This document shows positions 49,300-58,137 of a DNA stretch of 64,000 bases, one piece after another. Source of the DNA: JAAYCI01 sp031549285. Lineage in GTDB: Bacteria > Bacillota > Clostridia > Oscillospirales > Ruminococcaceae. Location of the stretch: positions 72,238 through 136,237 of the forward strand of contig JAVBPZ010000007.1 in the NCBI GenBank assembly GCA_031549285.1, written 5' to 3'. The stretch's first letter is position 1, and each line of letters starts with the position of its first letter. The position numbers and the translations under genes were made by a program. Under the pieces are notes generated by a model. That model was given only the letters and a program-made list of their open reading frames with translations, searched no databases and was not told the origin of the DNA.

Positions 49300-50732
49300 A
49301 TGAAGCATATGAGATGGTGATTGGCCTGGAGGTTCACTGCGAGCTGGCCACCGAGAGCAAAATATTCTGCGGCTGTAAAAACGAATTTGGCGCCGAGCCC
49401 AACACCCAGTGCTGCCCGGTGTGTACCGGCATGCCCGGCACACTGCCCATGCTGAACGAAAAGGTGGTGGAGTATGCCGTAAAGATGGGCCACGCCACCC
49501 ATTGCCAGATACACAACGTAACCAAGATGGACCGCAAAAACTACTTTTACCCGGACCTGGCAAAGGCATACCAGATCAGCCAGTTTGACGTGCCCATCTG
49601 CGAGGGCGGCTACCTGGACGTACTGGTGAACGACGAGGTGCGGCGGGTGGGCATCACCCGCATTCATATGGAGGAGGACGCCGGCAAGCTGATTCATGAC
49701 GAGGAAACCGGCGGAACCCTGGCGGATGACAACCGTGCCGGTGTGCCGCTCATCGAGATTGTATCCGAGCCGGACATGCGCAGTGCGGACGAGGCAAAGG
49801 CATATATGGAATCCATCGCGTCCATTTTACTGTACCTGGGCATTTCCGATGCCAAGATGCAGGAGGGCAGCCTGCGGGCAGACGTGAACATTTCCCTGCG
49901 GCCGCGCGGCCAGGCGGAGTACGGCACCCGGACCGAGACCAAAAACGTAAACAGTTTTTCGGCGGTGTATAGGGCTATTTTGGCCGAGGCGGAACGCCAG
50001 AGCGAGATTTTGTCCAAAGGGGGCAAAATCAGCCAGGAGACCCGCCGCTGGGACGACGCCAAAGCAAAAAGCATTGTGATGCGCACCAAGGAAGATGCGC
50101 AGGACTACCGCTATTTCCCGGACCCGGACCAACTTACCTTTGTGGTGCCGATGGAACAGGTGGAAGCGTTGAGGGCCGAAATACCGGAGCTGCCGTTTGA
50201 AAAAACGCAGCGGTATATGCAACAGGCAGGCCTGTCCCAGTACGACGCGGTGCTGCTGACCGCGGACAAAGCCCGGGCGGATTTCTTCGATGCCGCCGCC
50301 GCGCTGCAGGTGTGTGAAGTTAAAGCCCTTGCCAACTGGTTGCTGGGCGATGTCCTGAAATGTTTGAACGACCAGGAGCTGGCGCTGCAGGACACGAAAC
50401 TGACCCCGGAAAACCTGGCAAACATGATTGCCATGATAGAAAAAGGAACCATTTCCGGCGCGGCTGGCAAAAAGGTGCTGCCGGTATTGCTGGAAAAAGA
50501 CGTGGCCCCTGCCGCTGTGGTGCAGGAAATGGGCCTGGGGCAGATCAGCGATTCTTCCGCCCTGGCCGGTGTAGTGGACCGGGTGCTGGCCGCAAACCCG
50601 AAGGCTGTGGAAGATTACAAAAGCGGCAAAACCAGCGTGCTGGGCTTTTTGGTGGGGCAGTGCATGAAGGAAAGCAAAGGCCAGGGCAACCCCGCCGTGA
50701 TGAAAGAACTGCTGGAAAAAGCGCTGGGCTAA
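49296..50732 (+). CDS. gatB: Asp/Glu-tRNA amidotransferase subunit GatB
   Basis: Kinase/tRNA-binding subunit of GatCAB. MVIGLEVHCELATESKIFCGCKNEFGAEPNTQCCPVCTGMPGTLP contains the zinc-site cysteines. KMDRKNYFYPDLAKAYQISQ, RIHMEEDAGKLIHDE and SLRADVNISLRP follow. The YqeY-like C-terminal domain ends LVGQCMKESKGQGNPAVMKELLEKALG. 478 residues; the ATG overlaps the gatA stop, consistent with coupled translation. Confidence 0.97.
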   Translation: MNEAYEMVIGLEVHCELATESKIFCGCKNEFGAEPNTQCCPVCTGMPGTLPMLNEKVVEYAVKMGHATHCQIHNVTKMDRKNYFYPDLAKAYQISQFDVPICEGGYLDVLVNDEVRRVGITRIHMEEDAGKLIHDEETGGTLADDNRAGVPLIEIVSEPDMRSADEAKAYMESIASILLYLGISDAKMQEGSLRADVNISLRPRGQAEYGTRTETKNVNSFSAVYRAILAEAERQSEILSKGGKISQETRRWDDAKAKSIVMRTKEDAQDYRYFPDPDQLTFVVPMEQVEALRAEIPELPFEKTQRYMQQAGLSQYDAVLLTADKARADFFDAAAALQVCEVKALANWLLGDVLKCLNDQELALQDTKLTPENLANMIAMIEKGTISGAAGKKVLPVLLEKDVAPAAVVQEMGLGQISDSSALAGVVDRVLAANPKAVEDYKSGKTSVLGFLVGQCMKESKGQGNPAVMKELLEKALG

Positions 50733-50755
50733 GGTGTGAGTAAGGTTTTCACCGG

Positions 50756-50784
50756 TTGTGCAACCCCGGGGAAGATGCTATACT
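50756..50784 (+). promoter_or_regulatory. Promoter of the asp23-nusB operon
   Basis: TTGTGC (50756-50761), 17-bp spacer, TATACT (50779-50784) with TGC directly before it (extended -10), 70 bp upstream of the Asp23-family ATG. Confidence 0.72.
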
Positions 50785-50854
50785 AATTAGAATAGAAACC
50801 GGGCACCAACCGGGCGGACAGGCGCCTTTCATAAAGGGACAAAAGGAGACGGCT

Positions 50855-51232
50855 ATGGAAATAAAAGACGCGCAAAACCAGGGCGGCAGCCTGCAGATAT
50901 CCAGCGAGGTAATTGAAAAGATTGCCCGTATGGCCGCGCTGGAGGTGGATGGCGTACAGCATGTGTCGGTAGGTACCGACGCAAACAAAAGCTTTATAGG
51001 TAAGCTGGCCCCGCAAAAGGCGGTACACGTGGACCCAAAGGATGACGTGGCCGACATTGAGATATCGCTGGTGGTAACGTATGGCGCCAAAATACCGGCG
51101 CTGAGCGAACAGGTGCAAAAGAACGTGAAGCAAGCGGTGCAAAACATGACCAGCATTATTGTTGGGCGTGTGGATGTGGTGGTGACCGGTGTTACCCCAA
51201 ATGGTGACGCACCGCCGGCTGCAGCGGACTAG
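50855..51232 (+). CDS. Asp23/Gls24 family envelope stress protein
   Basis: 125 residues; Asp23/Gls24 proteins sit at the membrane in Firmicutes and respond to envelope or alkaline stress. Family blocks: GSLQISSEVIEKIARMAALEVDGVQHVSV, VADIEISLVVTYGAKIPALSEQVQKNVKQAVQNMTSIIVGRVDVVVTGV. ATG 50855 follows AAAAGGAGACGGCT. It precedes nusB, a common arrangement in Clostridia. Confidence 0.92.
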   Translation: MEIKDAQNQGGSLQISSEVIEKIARMAALEVDGVQHVSVGTDANKSFIGKLAPQKAVHVDPKDDVADIEISLVVTYGAKIPALSEQVQKNVKQAVQNMTSIIVGRVDVVVTGVTPNGDAPPAAAD

Positions 51233-51364
51233 TGCCGGGTTTGGTTGTTTACGCTGCGGCTGTGCGGGTTGATGCGGCATGGCAAATACCGAACCAAAAC
51301 AGACGGAAGCCAGACTTCATTTACCCCGGAGGGCCGCGCACGGCGCCTCTGGCACGGGAGGATC

Positions 51365-51952
51365 ATGAACAGACGCACAGCCAGACAAAACGCATTTATT
51401 GCCTTGTTTTCCTTTTCCTTTGGGGAAGACCTGGAGGAAATCATTACCGTCGCCTGCGAGGCGGATGCCGAGACCCCGCTGGATGATTTTGGCGCGGGGC
51501 TGCTGCGCACCTATGCTGCGCATGCCATACAGGTGGATGAACGTATTGAATCCAAGCTGAAAGGCTGGAAGGTAGAGCGGCTTTCGCGCGTTAGCCTGGC
51601 TATTTTGCGCTTGGCGGTGGCGGAGATGACCTTCGGCGACGGCGACATGGACAGCGTGTCCATAAACGAGGCGGTAGAGCTGGCCAAAAAGTATGGCGAC
51701 GAAGGGGACTATCAGTTCGTAAACGGGGTGCTGGGCAGCCTGTCACGGGAAAAATCTGCCGGTGACGCGCCGGCCGATGCTGCGAATGTTGTGTTGCCGG
51801 CAGAAGATGGCGCCGTTCCGGCAGAGTTGCCGCAGGCATTAGAAACGGTTGCGCCTGTGGAAGAACCAGTGCTGCCGGAAGCAGCAACGCCGGAAACAAC
51901 CGCCCCCACAGAAACAGCGCCGAAAGAAAAACAAAAGAACGAGAGCAAGTGA
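51365..51952 (+). CDS. nusB: Transcription antitermination factor NusB with acidic tail
   Basis: Binds boxA RNA with NusE in rRNA antitermination. The helical core runs from MNRRTARQNAFIALFSFSFGED to about residue 135, including VERLSRVSLAILRLAVAEM and SINEAVELAKKYGDEGDYQFVNGVLGSL. A tail of about 60 residues rich in Ala, Pro, Glu and Thr follows, which most NusB lack. ATG 51365 follows GGGAGGATC. The next gene starts 4 nt after the stop. Confidence 0.93.
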   Translation: MNRRTARQNAFIALFSFSFGEDLEEIITVACEADAETPLDDFGAGLLRTYAAHAIQVDERIESKLKGWKVERLSRVSLAILRLAVAEMTFGDGDMDSVSINEAVELAKKYGDEGDYQFVNGVLGSLSREKSAGDAPADAANVVLPAEDGAVPAELPQALETVAPVEEPVLPEAATPETTAPTETAPKEKQKNESK

Positions 51953-51956
51953 GCCA

Positions 51957-52895
51957 ATGATCACTTTTGGGATAGATACCAGCAATTACGCGACCTCTTT
52001 GGCTGTGGTGAATACCGCGGACAAGGAGGTCATTTGCGCGAAAAAACAGTTGCTGCCGGTGAAGGAAGGCCAACTGGGCCTGCGCCAAAGCGACGCGGTG
52101 TTTCATCATACAGCGGCGCTGCCGGAAATGCTGCAGGACCTGAAACAGGCCGGCGTGCTGGAAAATATTGCTGCGGTGGGGGTCTCCACGCGGCCACGGC
52201 CGGTGGCGGGGTCGTATATGCCGTGCTTTTTGTCCGGCATGGCGGTGGCCACAGCGGTGGCGGTGGCGTTGCATGTGCCGCTGGTGAAAACCACCCACCA
52301 GCAGGGACACCTGGCGGCGGCGCGGTTTGCCGCCGGGCAGCAGGGCCTTACCACAAAAACGGTACTGGCGCTGCACGTGTCCGGCGGTACCACCCAGCTG
52401 CTGCTGGCCGAGGGCAATACCGTAAAAGAAACACTGGGCGGCAGCCAGGACCTGTATGCCGGCCAGGCGGTGGACCGCCTGGGGGTGCGGCTTGGGTTTG
52501 CGTTTCCGGCGGGGGAGGCGCTGTCCAAACTGGCGGCTACCTGCACCGAGGAAGTGACTCCGAAAATCAGCGTTTCGGGTACAGACTGCCACCTATCCGG
52601 CCTGGAAAACCAGTGCCAGCACCTGCTGGCGGCAGGAAAAGACCCGGCTTTCGCGGCGAAATATTGCCTTGCCGCCGTGGCGGACACGCTGCTGGCCATG
52701 CTGGCAGCCGCGCGCGAAAAGTACCCGGGGCTGCCGGTGGTCTGTGCCGGCGGGGTGCTTGCCAGCACCGTGATACGGCAGCGCATGGAAAGCAAGGCGG
52801 CGGGGCTGTATTTCGTGCCGGCGGCCCTCAGCGGGGACAACGCGGTGGGTGTGGCGCTCATTGCGGGGGAAGAAGCGAGCGAACATACGAACTAG
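51957..52895 (+). CDS. TsaD/Kae1-like (peptidase M22 family) paralogue
   Basis: 312-residue ASKHA-fold protein related to TsaD, the tRNA threonylcarbamoyltransferase. Opening MITFGIDTSNYATSLAVV. The metal histidines are kept: His114 and His118 in THQQGHLAAA, and Asp294 in SGDNAVG. The segment GVSTRPRPVAGSYMPCFLSG is typical of a Firmicute paralogue found next to nusB/xseA rather than canonical TsaD. Whether it makes t6A or does something else is unknown; the true TsaD would be elsewhere in the genome. The RBS is weak, so expression may be coupled to nusB. A 205-bp gap before xseA holds no gene. Confidence 0.85.
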   Translation: MITFGIDTSNYATSLAVVNTADKEVICAKKQLLPVKEGQLGLRQSDAVFHHTAALPEMLQDLKQAGVLENIAAVGVSTRPRPVAGSYMPCFLSGMAVATAVAVALHVPLVKTTHQQGHLAAARFAAGQQGLTTKTVLALHVSGGTTQLLLAEGNTVKETLGGSQDLYAGQAVDRLGVRLGFAFPAGEALSKLAATCTEEVTPKISVSGTDCHLSGLENQCQHLLAAGKDPAFAAKYCLAAVADTLLAMLAAAREKYPGLPVVCAGGVLASTVIRQRMESKAAGLYFVPAALSGDNAVGVALIAGEEASEHTN

Positions 52896-53100
52896 GCAAA
52901 CAAAAGAGCCGCGCGAACGAAAGTACTTAGGCGAAGGTAAAAGCCAAGCGGGCGAAAGGACCAAGTAACCACTGGGCCATTTCATTTATTGCGCGCGAAC
53001 ATAACGCGGAGAATGCTTAAAAAATGAACGATACAACAGGGACGCATAGAAAATAGTGCAACAAATAGTGCACAGTACTGAAAACGAAGGAGGGCCCAGC

Positions 53101-54333
53101 ATGGTGGATATCATTACCGTGGCGGCACTGAACGCCTATGTGCGCTCGGTACTGGAAAGCGACGCGGTGCTCACGGATATCGCCATCCGCGGGGAAATCA
53201 GCAACTTCAGCCGCCACTTTAAAACCGGGCACTGTTACTTCAGCCTGAAGGACGAAAAAGCCGCCGTAAAGGCGGTGCTGTTCAAGGGAGACGCGGCCCG
53301 CCTGTCCTTCCAGCCGGAAAATGGCATGCGGGTGGTGGTTCGCGGGCGCATCTCACTGTATGAGCGTGACGGCGCCTTTCAAATATATGTGGACGCCATG
53401 TTCCCGGAGGGCCTGGGCAGCGTGCAGATGGCGTTTGACCAGCTGAAAGCCCGCCTGCAGGCGGAAGGGCTGTTTGCGCCGGAACACAAAAGGCAGCTGC
53501 CGGAATACCCGGCTGTGGTCGGCCTGGTTACCTCACAAACCGGCGCCGCGCTGCAGGATATTTTAAAGGTTGCGCAGCTGCGGTGTCCCACCGCGCGGTT
53601 CCTGCTGGCGCCGGTGTCGGTACAGGGGGATGCGGCCGCCGCAGGCATCGCCGCAGCGGTGCGCGCACTGGACAAAAGCGGCCGTGTGGACGTCATCATT
53701 ATTGCCCGGGGTGGTGGCAGCGCCGAGGACCTGTGGGTGTTCAACAGTGAAAAAATTGCCCGCGCGGTGTTTGCCTGCGGGGTGCCGGTGGTTTCTGCCA
53801 TCGGGCACGAGGTAGATTTCACCATTCTGGACTTCGTCGCGGACCTGCGCGCCCCCACGCCGTCCGCCGCCGCGGAGCTGGTGCTGCCGGACCTGTTCGA
53901 GAAACAACAGGCAATGTTGCATATCTATGCAAATACCAGAAATATTATGCATCATCGGTTGGATTCATGGTATAATAGTACCAGTGCCGGTATACGGGAT
54001 GCACGGCGTACCGGCCCACAAAGCCGCATTCCGCCGCGGCAGCAGGCGGTGGGGCAGATGGCGGCATTGGCAAAGGCTGCCGCCGGGCAAACAATGCAGC
54101 AAAACAGGCAGCGGCTGCAGGCGGGTGCTGCGCTGGCCCAGACCTTAAACCCGTATAGTGTTTTGGCCCGTGGCTATGCGCTTGTCAGCCAGGACGGCCA
54201 CGCGGTGGCCAGTATTCAGGCGGTCAAAACAAAGGTCGAAGTATTGGTGCGCCTGCAGGACGGCAGCTTGTCCTGCACGGTGGATGCTATCCAACCACTG
54301 CCGGTGGCGGATGCTGCGGAAAAGAAGCGTTAA
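53101..54333 (+). CDS. xseA: Exodeoxyribonuclease VII large subunit
   Basis: Catalytic subunit of single-strand exonuclease VII. The N-terminal OB domain reads ITVAALNAYVRSVLESDAVLTDIAIRGEISNFSRHFKTGHCYFSLKD. The nuclease core has VGLVTSQTGAALQDIL, IIIARGGGSAEDLWVFN and SAIGHEVDFTILDFVADLRAPTPSAAAEL. The C-terminal coiled coil is rather short, ending NPYSVLARGYALV. ATG 53101 follows GAAGGAGGGCCCAGC. 410 residues. xseB is 315 bp downstream, an unusually large gap. Confidence 0.96.
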   Translation: MVDIITVAALNAYVRSVLESDAVLTDIAIRGEISNFSRHFKTGHCYFSLKDEKAAVKAVLFKGDAARLSFQPENGMRVVVRGRISLYERDGAFQIYVDAMFPEGLGSVQMAFDQLKARLQAEGLFAPEHKRQLPEYPAVVGLVTSQTGAALQDILKVAQLRCPTARFLLAPVSVQGDAAAAGIAAAVRALDKSGRVDVIIIARGGGSAEDLWVFNSEKIARAVFACGVPVVSAIGHEVDFTILDFVADLRAPTPSAAAELVLPDLFEKQQAMLHIYANTRNIMHHRLDSWYNSTSAGIRDARRTGPQSRIPPRQQAVGQMAALAKAAAGQTMQQNRQRLQAGAALAQTLNPYSVLARGYALVSQDGHAVASIQAVKTKVEVLVRLQDGSLSCTVDAIQPLPVADAAEKKR

Positions 54334-54420
54334 TCGAAATACAGGATTTCGAGTGCGTCCCGTTCAGACCCATCGGGTGCCTCTCCTTATGAAGAATATT
54401 TAAATTCCAAAGGAAGAATA

Positions 54421-54465
54421 CACGATTTCCAGTCGTGCGCCTTCGATCAATCCGGCTATATCTCC
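54421..54465 (-). pseudogene. 5' half of a tRNA-Ser(GGA), 3' half missing
   Basis: On the minus strand from 54465 the sequence reads as a tRNA: acceptor strand GGAGATA, TA, D-arm stem GCC...GGC, G, then a perfect anticodon arm CACGA-CTGGAAA-TCGTG with anticodon GGA (Ser). No T-arm and no TATCTCC acceptor partner is found in the following 130 nt, where AT-rich sequence with a repeated TATTCTTC occurs. It is therefore a truncated or decayed tRNA rather than a working one. The rest of the 315-bp xseA-xseB gap shows only a TCGAAAT/ATTTCGA hairpin at 54334-54352, right after xseA. Confidence 0.7.
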
Positions 54466-54648
54466 GTACTGAACCATTTGGTTTTTGCGATTTTTAATCA
54501 AACACACCTAAGTTTCCAGTCCTGCGCTGTTGCTCCGGCCAGCCATCGCGGCACGAAATGAAAATTAGCAACCTAGCAAAATAGGGCCGACAAAACCAAC
54601 CCAAAACACAACCAAAGACCAACCCAAAACTGAAAGGGGGACGCGGCC

Positions 54649-54870
54649 ATGAAACAGGATACCATTTCTTTTGAGCAAGCACAAAAAGAACTGGAGGCGG
54701 TACTGGCCGAGATGTCGGACCAGGCGGTCAGCCTGGCGGACAGCGTTGCCCTGTATGCAAAAGCCGCAGACCTGATTTCCGTGTGCTACCAGCAGCTGGA
54801 TAGCGCGCAGGTGCAGGTGGAAGAAATTGACGCGAAACTGCTTGCACTGGAGGTAGAACATGACCTTTGA
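54649..54870 (+). CDS. xseB: Exodeoxyribonuclease VII small subunit
   Basis: 73 residues. The family helical hairpin is present: ISFEQAQKELEAVLAEMSDQAVSLADSVALYAKAADLISVCYQQLDSAQVQVEEI. ATG 54649 follows GAAAGGGGGACGCGGCC. It overlaps ispA by 11 nt. Confidence 0.94.
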   Translation: MKQDTISFEQAQKELEAVLAEMSDQAVSLADSVALYAKAADLISVCYQQLDSAQVQVEEIDAKLLALEVEHDL

Positions 54871-55741
54871 CGAACAACACGCGGTGTATCGTGTGCGCTG
54901 TGAGGAAGCGTTGTCTGCGGCAGCGGAGGCGTATTTTCAGTCCATGTCGATGGTTTCCGCTGCCGCCCGCTACAGCCTGCTGGATGGCGGCAAACGGGTA
55001 CGCGGCGTGCTTACCATGGCGGTGTGCGATATGCTGGAGGGGGACTTTCGCGCCGCAGATACCTTTGCCGCCGCGCTGGAAATGATTCACGCTTTTTCGC
55101 TCATTCATGACGATCTGCCGGCTATGGACGACGACAACATGCGGCGGGGTCGTCCTTCGTGTCACATCGCTTTTGGCGAGGCAAACGCCCTGTTGGCGGG
55201 GGATATGCTGGCGATTACTCCGTTTGAGGTAATTGCGAAAGCGCCCTTTGCAGACAGGCTGCGTGCAGAGGCCGTGGCGGTGCTGGCAGCCGCCGCCGGT
55301 GGTCGCGGCATGATCTACGGCCAGGAGTTGGATATAAAAAACGAAGGCGAAGAGGTGGATGAAGCGACCCTGTGCGCCATTCAGCAAAATAAAACCGGTG
55401 CGCTCATTTTCGCGGCCATACAGCTGGGTGCGCTGGCCGCCGGGGCCGAGGCGGAAAGCTGCCCCGCGCTCATGACCTTTGCGGACAACATCGGCCTCGC
55501 GTTCCAGATCGTAGATGATATTCTGGACGAAGTATCTACCGTGGACCAGCTGGGTAAGCCCACAGGCAGCGATGCCAAAAACAAAAAAGCGACCTTTGTC
55601 TCGGTGAACGGCTTGGTCATGGCACAGAACAAGACCAGGACCCTTACGGAATCCGCCTGTTTATTGTTGCAGCAGGCATATGGCCCGGCGGCGGGTTTCC
55701 TGTGCGAATATGCGCGAAAGTTGGCCCAGCGCGCCTATTAA
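54860..55741 (+). CDS. ispA: Farnesyl/geranylgeranyl diphosphate synthase
   Basis: Chain-elongating prenyl transferase that condenses IPP with allylic diphosphates. First Asp-rich motif DDLPAMDDDNMRRGRPSCH from residue 84, second VDDILDEVSTVDQLGKPTGSD near 213. KRVRG and the GQELDI block (ICGQ-like) are kept. 293 residues suits a short-chain synthase. The ATG lies inside xseB. The xseB-ispA-dxs order links it to the MEP isoprenoid pathway. Confidence 0.95.
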   Translation: MTFDEQHAVYRVRCEEALSAAAEAYFQSMSMVSAAARYSLLDGGKRVRGVLTMAVCDMLEGDFRAADTFAAALEMIHAFSLIHDDLPAMDDDNMRRGRPSCHIAFGEANALLAGDMLAITPFEVIAKAPFADRLRAEAVAVLAAAAGGRGMIYGQELDIKNEGEEVDEATLCAIQQNKTGALIFAAIQLGALAAGAEAESCPALMTFADNIGLAFQIVDDILDEVSTVDQLGKPTGSDAKNKKATFVSVNGLVMAQNKTRTLTESACLLLQQAYGPAAGFLCEYARKLAQRAY

Positions 55742-55783
55742 CAGGCGGTGCAAAACTACCAAGAAACAAGAGTGGTGTGAGTA

Positions 55784-56248
55784 ATGCAGGTGATCGAGCG
55801 GATTTTTTTCAATAACTATCTGCTGATGTTGGCGGTGGTGTCTTGGGTGACGGCACAGCTGCTGAAAACATTGCTGGATTTTGTTATCAACAGGAAGTTC
55901 ACCGCGGAACGCATGGTGGGCTCTGGCGGTATGCCCAGTAGCCACTCGGCGCTGGTGTGTTCGCTCATCGTGGGCAGCGCCCGTGCCTATGGTTTGTCCT
56001 CGGCCTACTTTGCCATATGTTTTGTGCTGGCGGTGGTGGTCATGTACGACGCCATGGGTGTGCGCCTGGAAACCGGCCGCCAGGCAAAGGTGCTGAACCG
56101 CATGATGGAAGACCTGAAGGACGAGGACCAGGAAATTGACTACGGTAAAAAGCTGAAAGAAATGGTGGGGCACACCCCGCTGCAGGTGTTCAGCGGTGCG
56201 CTGCTGGGCATTTTGGTTTCTATCCTAATCCCCGTGTTCGGAGTATAA
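55784..56248 (+). CDS. Divergent PAP2 (YuiD/DUF212) family membrane protein
   Basis: 154 residues with about four membrane helices. The signature GSGGMPSSHSALVCSL resembles the PAP2 phosphatase motif, and YDAMGVRLETGRQAKVLNRMMEDL is the family block. GHTPLQVFSGALLGILVS closes it. The family may act on isoprenoid or lipid phosphates, which fits its place between ispA and dxs, but activity is unproven. ATG follows TGGTGTGAGTA. Confidence 0.9.
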   Translation: MQVIERIFFNNYLLMLAVVSWVTAQLLKTLLDFVINRKFTAERMVGSGGMPSSHSALVCSLIVGSARAYGLSSAYFAICFVLAVVVMYDAMGVRLETGRQAKVLNRMMEDLKDEDQEIDYGKKLKEMVGHTPLQVFSGALLGILVSILIPVFGV

Positions 56249-56250
56249 AC

Positions 56251-58134
56251 ATGAAAAAAACTTTGCTGGAATCCATCACCTCTCCCGAAGATTTAAAACG
56301 TCTGGATTACCGCGAGCTGGAACAGCTGGCGGAGGAGATTCGGGAATTTTTAATTGAGAATGTTTCCAAAACAGGGGGGCACCTTTCCTCGAATCTGGGC
56401 GTTATTGAGCTAACACTGGCGCTTCATCGTGTGTTTTCGTCGCCGCAGGACGCCATTGTGTTTGACGTGGGGCACCAGTGCTACACCCACAAGCTGGTCA
56501 CCGGCCGGCAGGCGGGCTTTGCAAAACTGCGTCACCAGGGTGGCATTTCCGGGTTCCCGTCGCGCAACGAAAGCGCGCACGATGTATTTGGCGCCGGGCA
56601 CGGCAGCACCTCCATCTCGGCGGCCATCGGCCTGGCACGGGCAAAAAAACTGCGTGGGGAAGAGGGACACGTTATCGCGGTCATCGGCGACGGCGCGTTC
56701 ACCGGCGGCTTGGTGTATGAAGGCATCAACAACATGCAAGGGCTGGATAACCTGGTGGTGGTGCTGAACGATAACACCATGTCCATCTCCAAAAACGTGG
56801 GGGCACTGGCGCAATATTTTACGAAACTGCGCACCAGCCCCGGGTATTATAAGGCAAAGAGCGACGTGAAAAATGTGCTGGACAGGGCGCCGGTCATTGG
56901 GCGAGGTGTCACGCATGGCATCCAGTCGATGAAATCGATGCTGCGGCGCGGGCTGTACCATTCCACGTTTTTCGAAGAAATGGGCTTCCGGTATGTGGGC
57001 CCGGCCGACGGGCACAACCTGCCACAGCTGTGCACCCTGTTTGCCAATGTGCGGGACACCGGCAGCCCGGTGTTTGTGCATCTGGAAACCAAAAAAGGAA
57101 AGGGCTTCCGGCCGGCGGAACAGAACCCCGGTGCGTTCCATGGGGTGTCCTCCTTTAATGCGCGCACGGTGCGCGACCCGGATGTTTCCCCTACCGACTC
57201 CTTTTCCAACGTGTTCGGCAAGGAGCTGGTGCGCCTCGGCTGCGAGGACGAGCGCATCTGCGCTATTACCGCCGCCATGAAATACGGTACCGGGTTGCAG
57301 TATTTTAAAAAGGTGTTTCCGCAGCGCTTCTTCGACGTTGGCATGGCGGAGGAGCACGCCGTCACCTTTGCCGCGGGGCTGGCCGCCGGCGGGCTGCTGC
57401 CGGTGGTGGCCATTTATTCCACATTTTTACAGCGCGCATACGACCAAATCATACACGACGTTACCATCCAGAACCTGGACGTGGTATTTGCCATAGACCG
57501 CGCGGGCCTGGTGCCGGGGGACGGTGAAACCCACCAGGGCATCTACGACGCGGCGTTCCTCAGCCAGCAAAGTCAGATGCCGGTGGTGGCTCCATCGAAC
57601 TATGCGGAACTGCGCTGGTGGCTGGAAAAGCTGGTGAAGGGCTACCACGGCCCGCGCGCCATACGGTATCCCCGTGGCGGCGAGTGCGGCCATCTGGCGG
57701 AAAAAGAATGTACCGGGGCAGAGTTTGACCAGCTGATAAAAACCCCGAAAGCGCAGGCGGCCATAATTACCTATGGGTGCGAGACTACCGACGCACTCGA
57801 CGCAGCGGCGCTGCTCGCAGAAGAAAAACAGGCGGTGGATGTGTACCAAATGCTGGTGCTGAACCCTATTCCACCGGCGCTCATCCAGCGGTTGCTCACC
57901 TACAAAACTATCCTGTTTGCCGAAGAAGGCGTGGCCGCCGGCGGCATCGGGGAGCATCTGCTGCACCAGCTGCACGCGGCGGGGTATACCTGGACTTTTC
58001 GCGTCAGCGCCGTACCGGAGCATCCCATAGACCACGCCGATGTGCCGGAACTGAAAGCAGAGATGGGCCTGGACGGCGCAGGTCTGGCAAAGACGCTGCT
58101 GGAAATGCTGCCGGGAAAACCCGGCAAGAGGTGA
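56251..58134 (+). CDS. dxs: 1-Deoxy-D-xylulose-5-phosphate synthase
   Basis: First enzyme of the MEP pathway, joining pyruvate and glyceraldehyde 3-phosphate with thiamine diphosphate. TPP motif: GDGAFTGGLVYEGINN...NDNTMSIS. DVGHQCYTHKLVTGR, FGAGHGSTSISAAIGLA, GMAEEHAVTFAAGLA and DRAGLVPGDGETHQGIYD are typical. 627 residues. It starts 2 nt after the PAP2-like gene and 3 nt separate it from tlyA, so these are one operon. Confidence 0.98.
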   Translation: MKKTLLESITSPEDLKRLDYRELEQLAEEIREFLIENVSKTGGHLSSNLGVIELTLALHRVFSSPQDAIVFDVGHQCYTHKLVTGRQAGFAKLRHQGGISGFPSRNESAHDVFGAGHGSTSISAAIGLARAKKLRGEEGHVIAVIGDGAFTGGLVYEGINNMQGLDNLVVVLNDNTMSISKNVGALAQYFTKLRTSPGYYKAKSDVKNVLDRAPVIGRGVTHGIQSMKSMLRRGLYHSTFFEEMGFRYVGPADGHNLPQLCTLFANVRDTGSPVFVHLETKKGKGFRPAEQNPGAFHGVSSFNARTVRDPDVSPTDSFSNVFGKELVRLGCEDERICAITAAMKYGTGLQYFKKVFPQRFFDVGMAEEHAVTFAAGLAAGGLLPVVAIYSTFLQRAYDQIIHDVTIQNLDVVFAIDRAGLVPGDGETHQGIYDAAFLSQQSQMPVVAPSNYAELRWWLEKLVKGYHGPRAIRYPRGGECGHLAEKECTGAEFDQLIKTPKAQAAIITYGCETTDALDAAALLAEEKQAVDVYQMLVLNPIPPALIQRLLTYKTILFAEEGVAAGGIGEHLLHQLHAAGYTWTFRVSAVPEHPIDHADVPELKAEMGLDGAGLAKTLLEMLPGKPGKR

Positions 58135-58137
58135 CAC

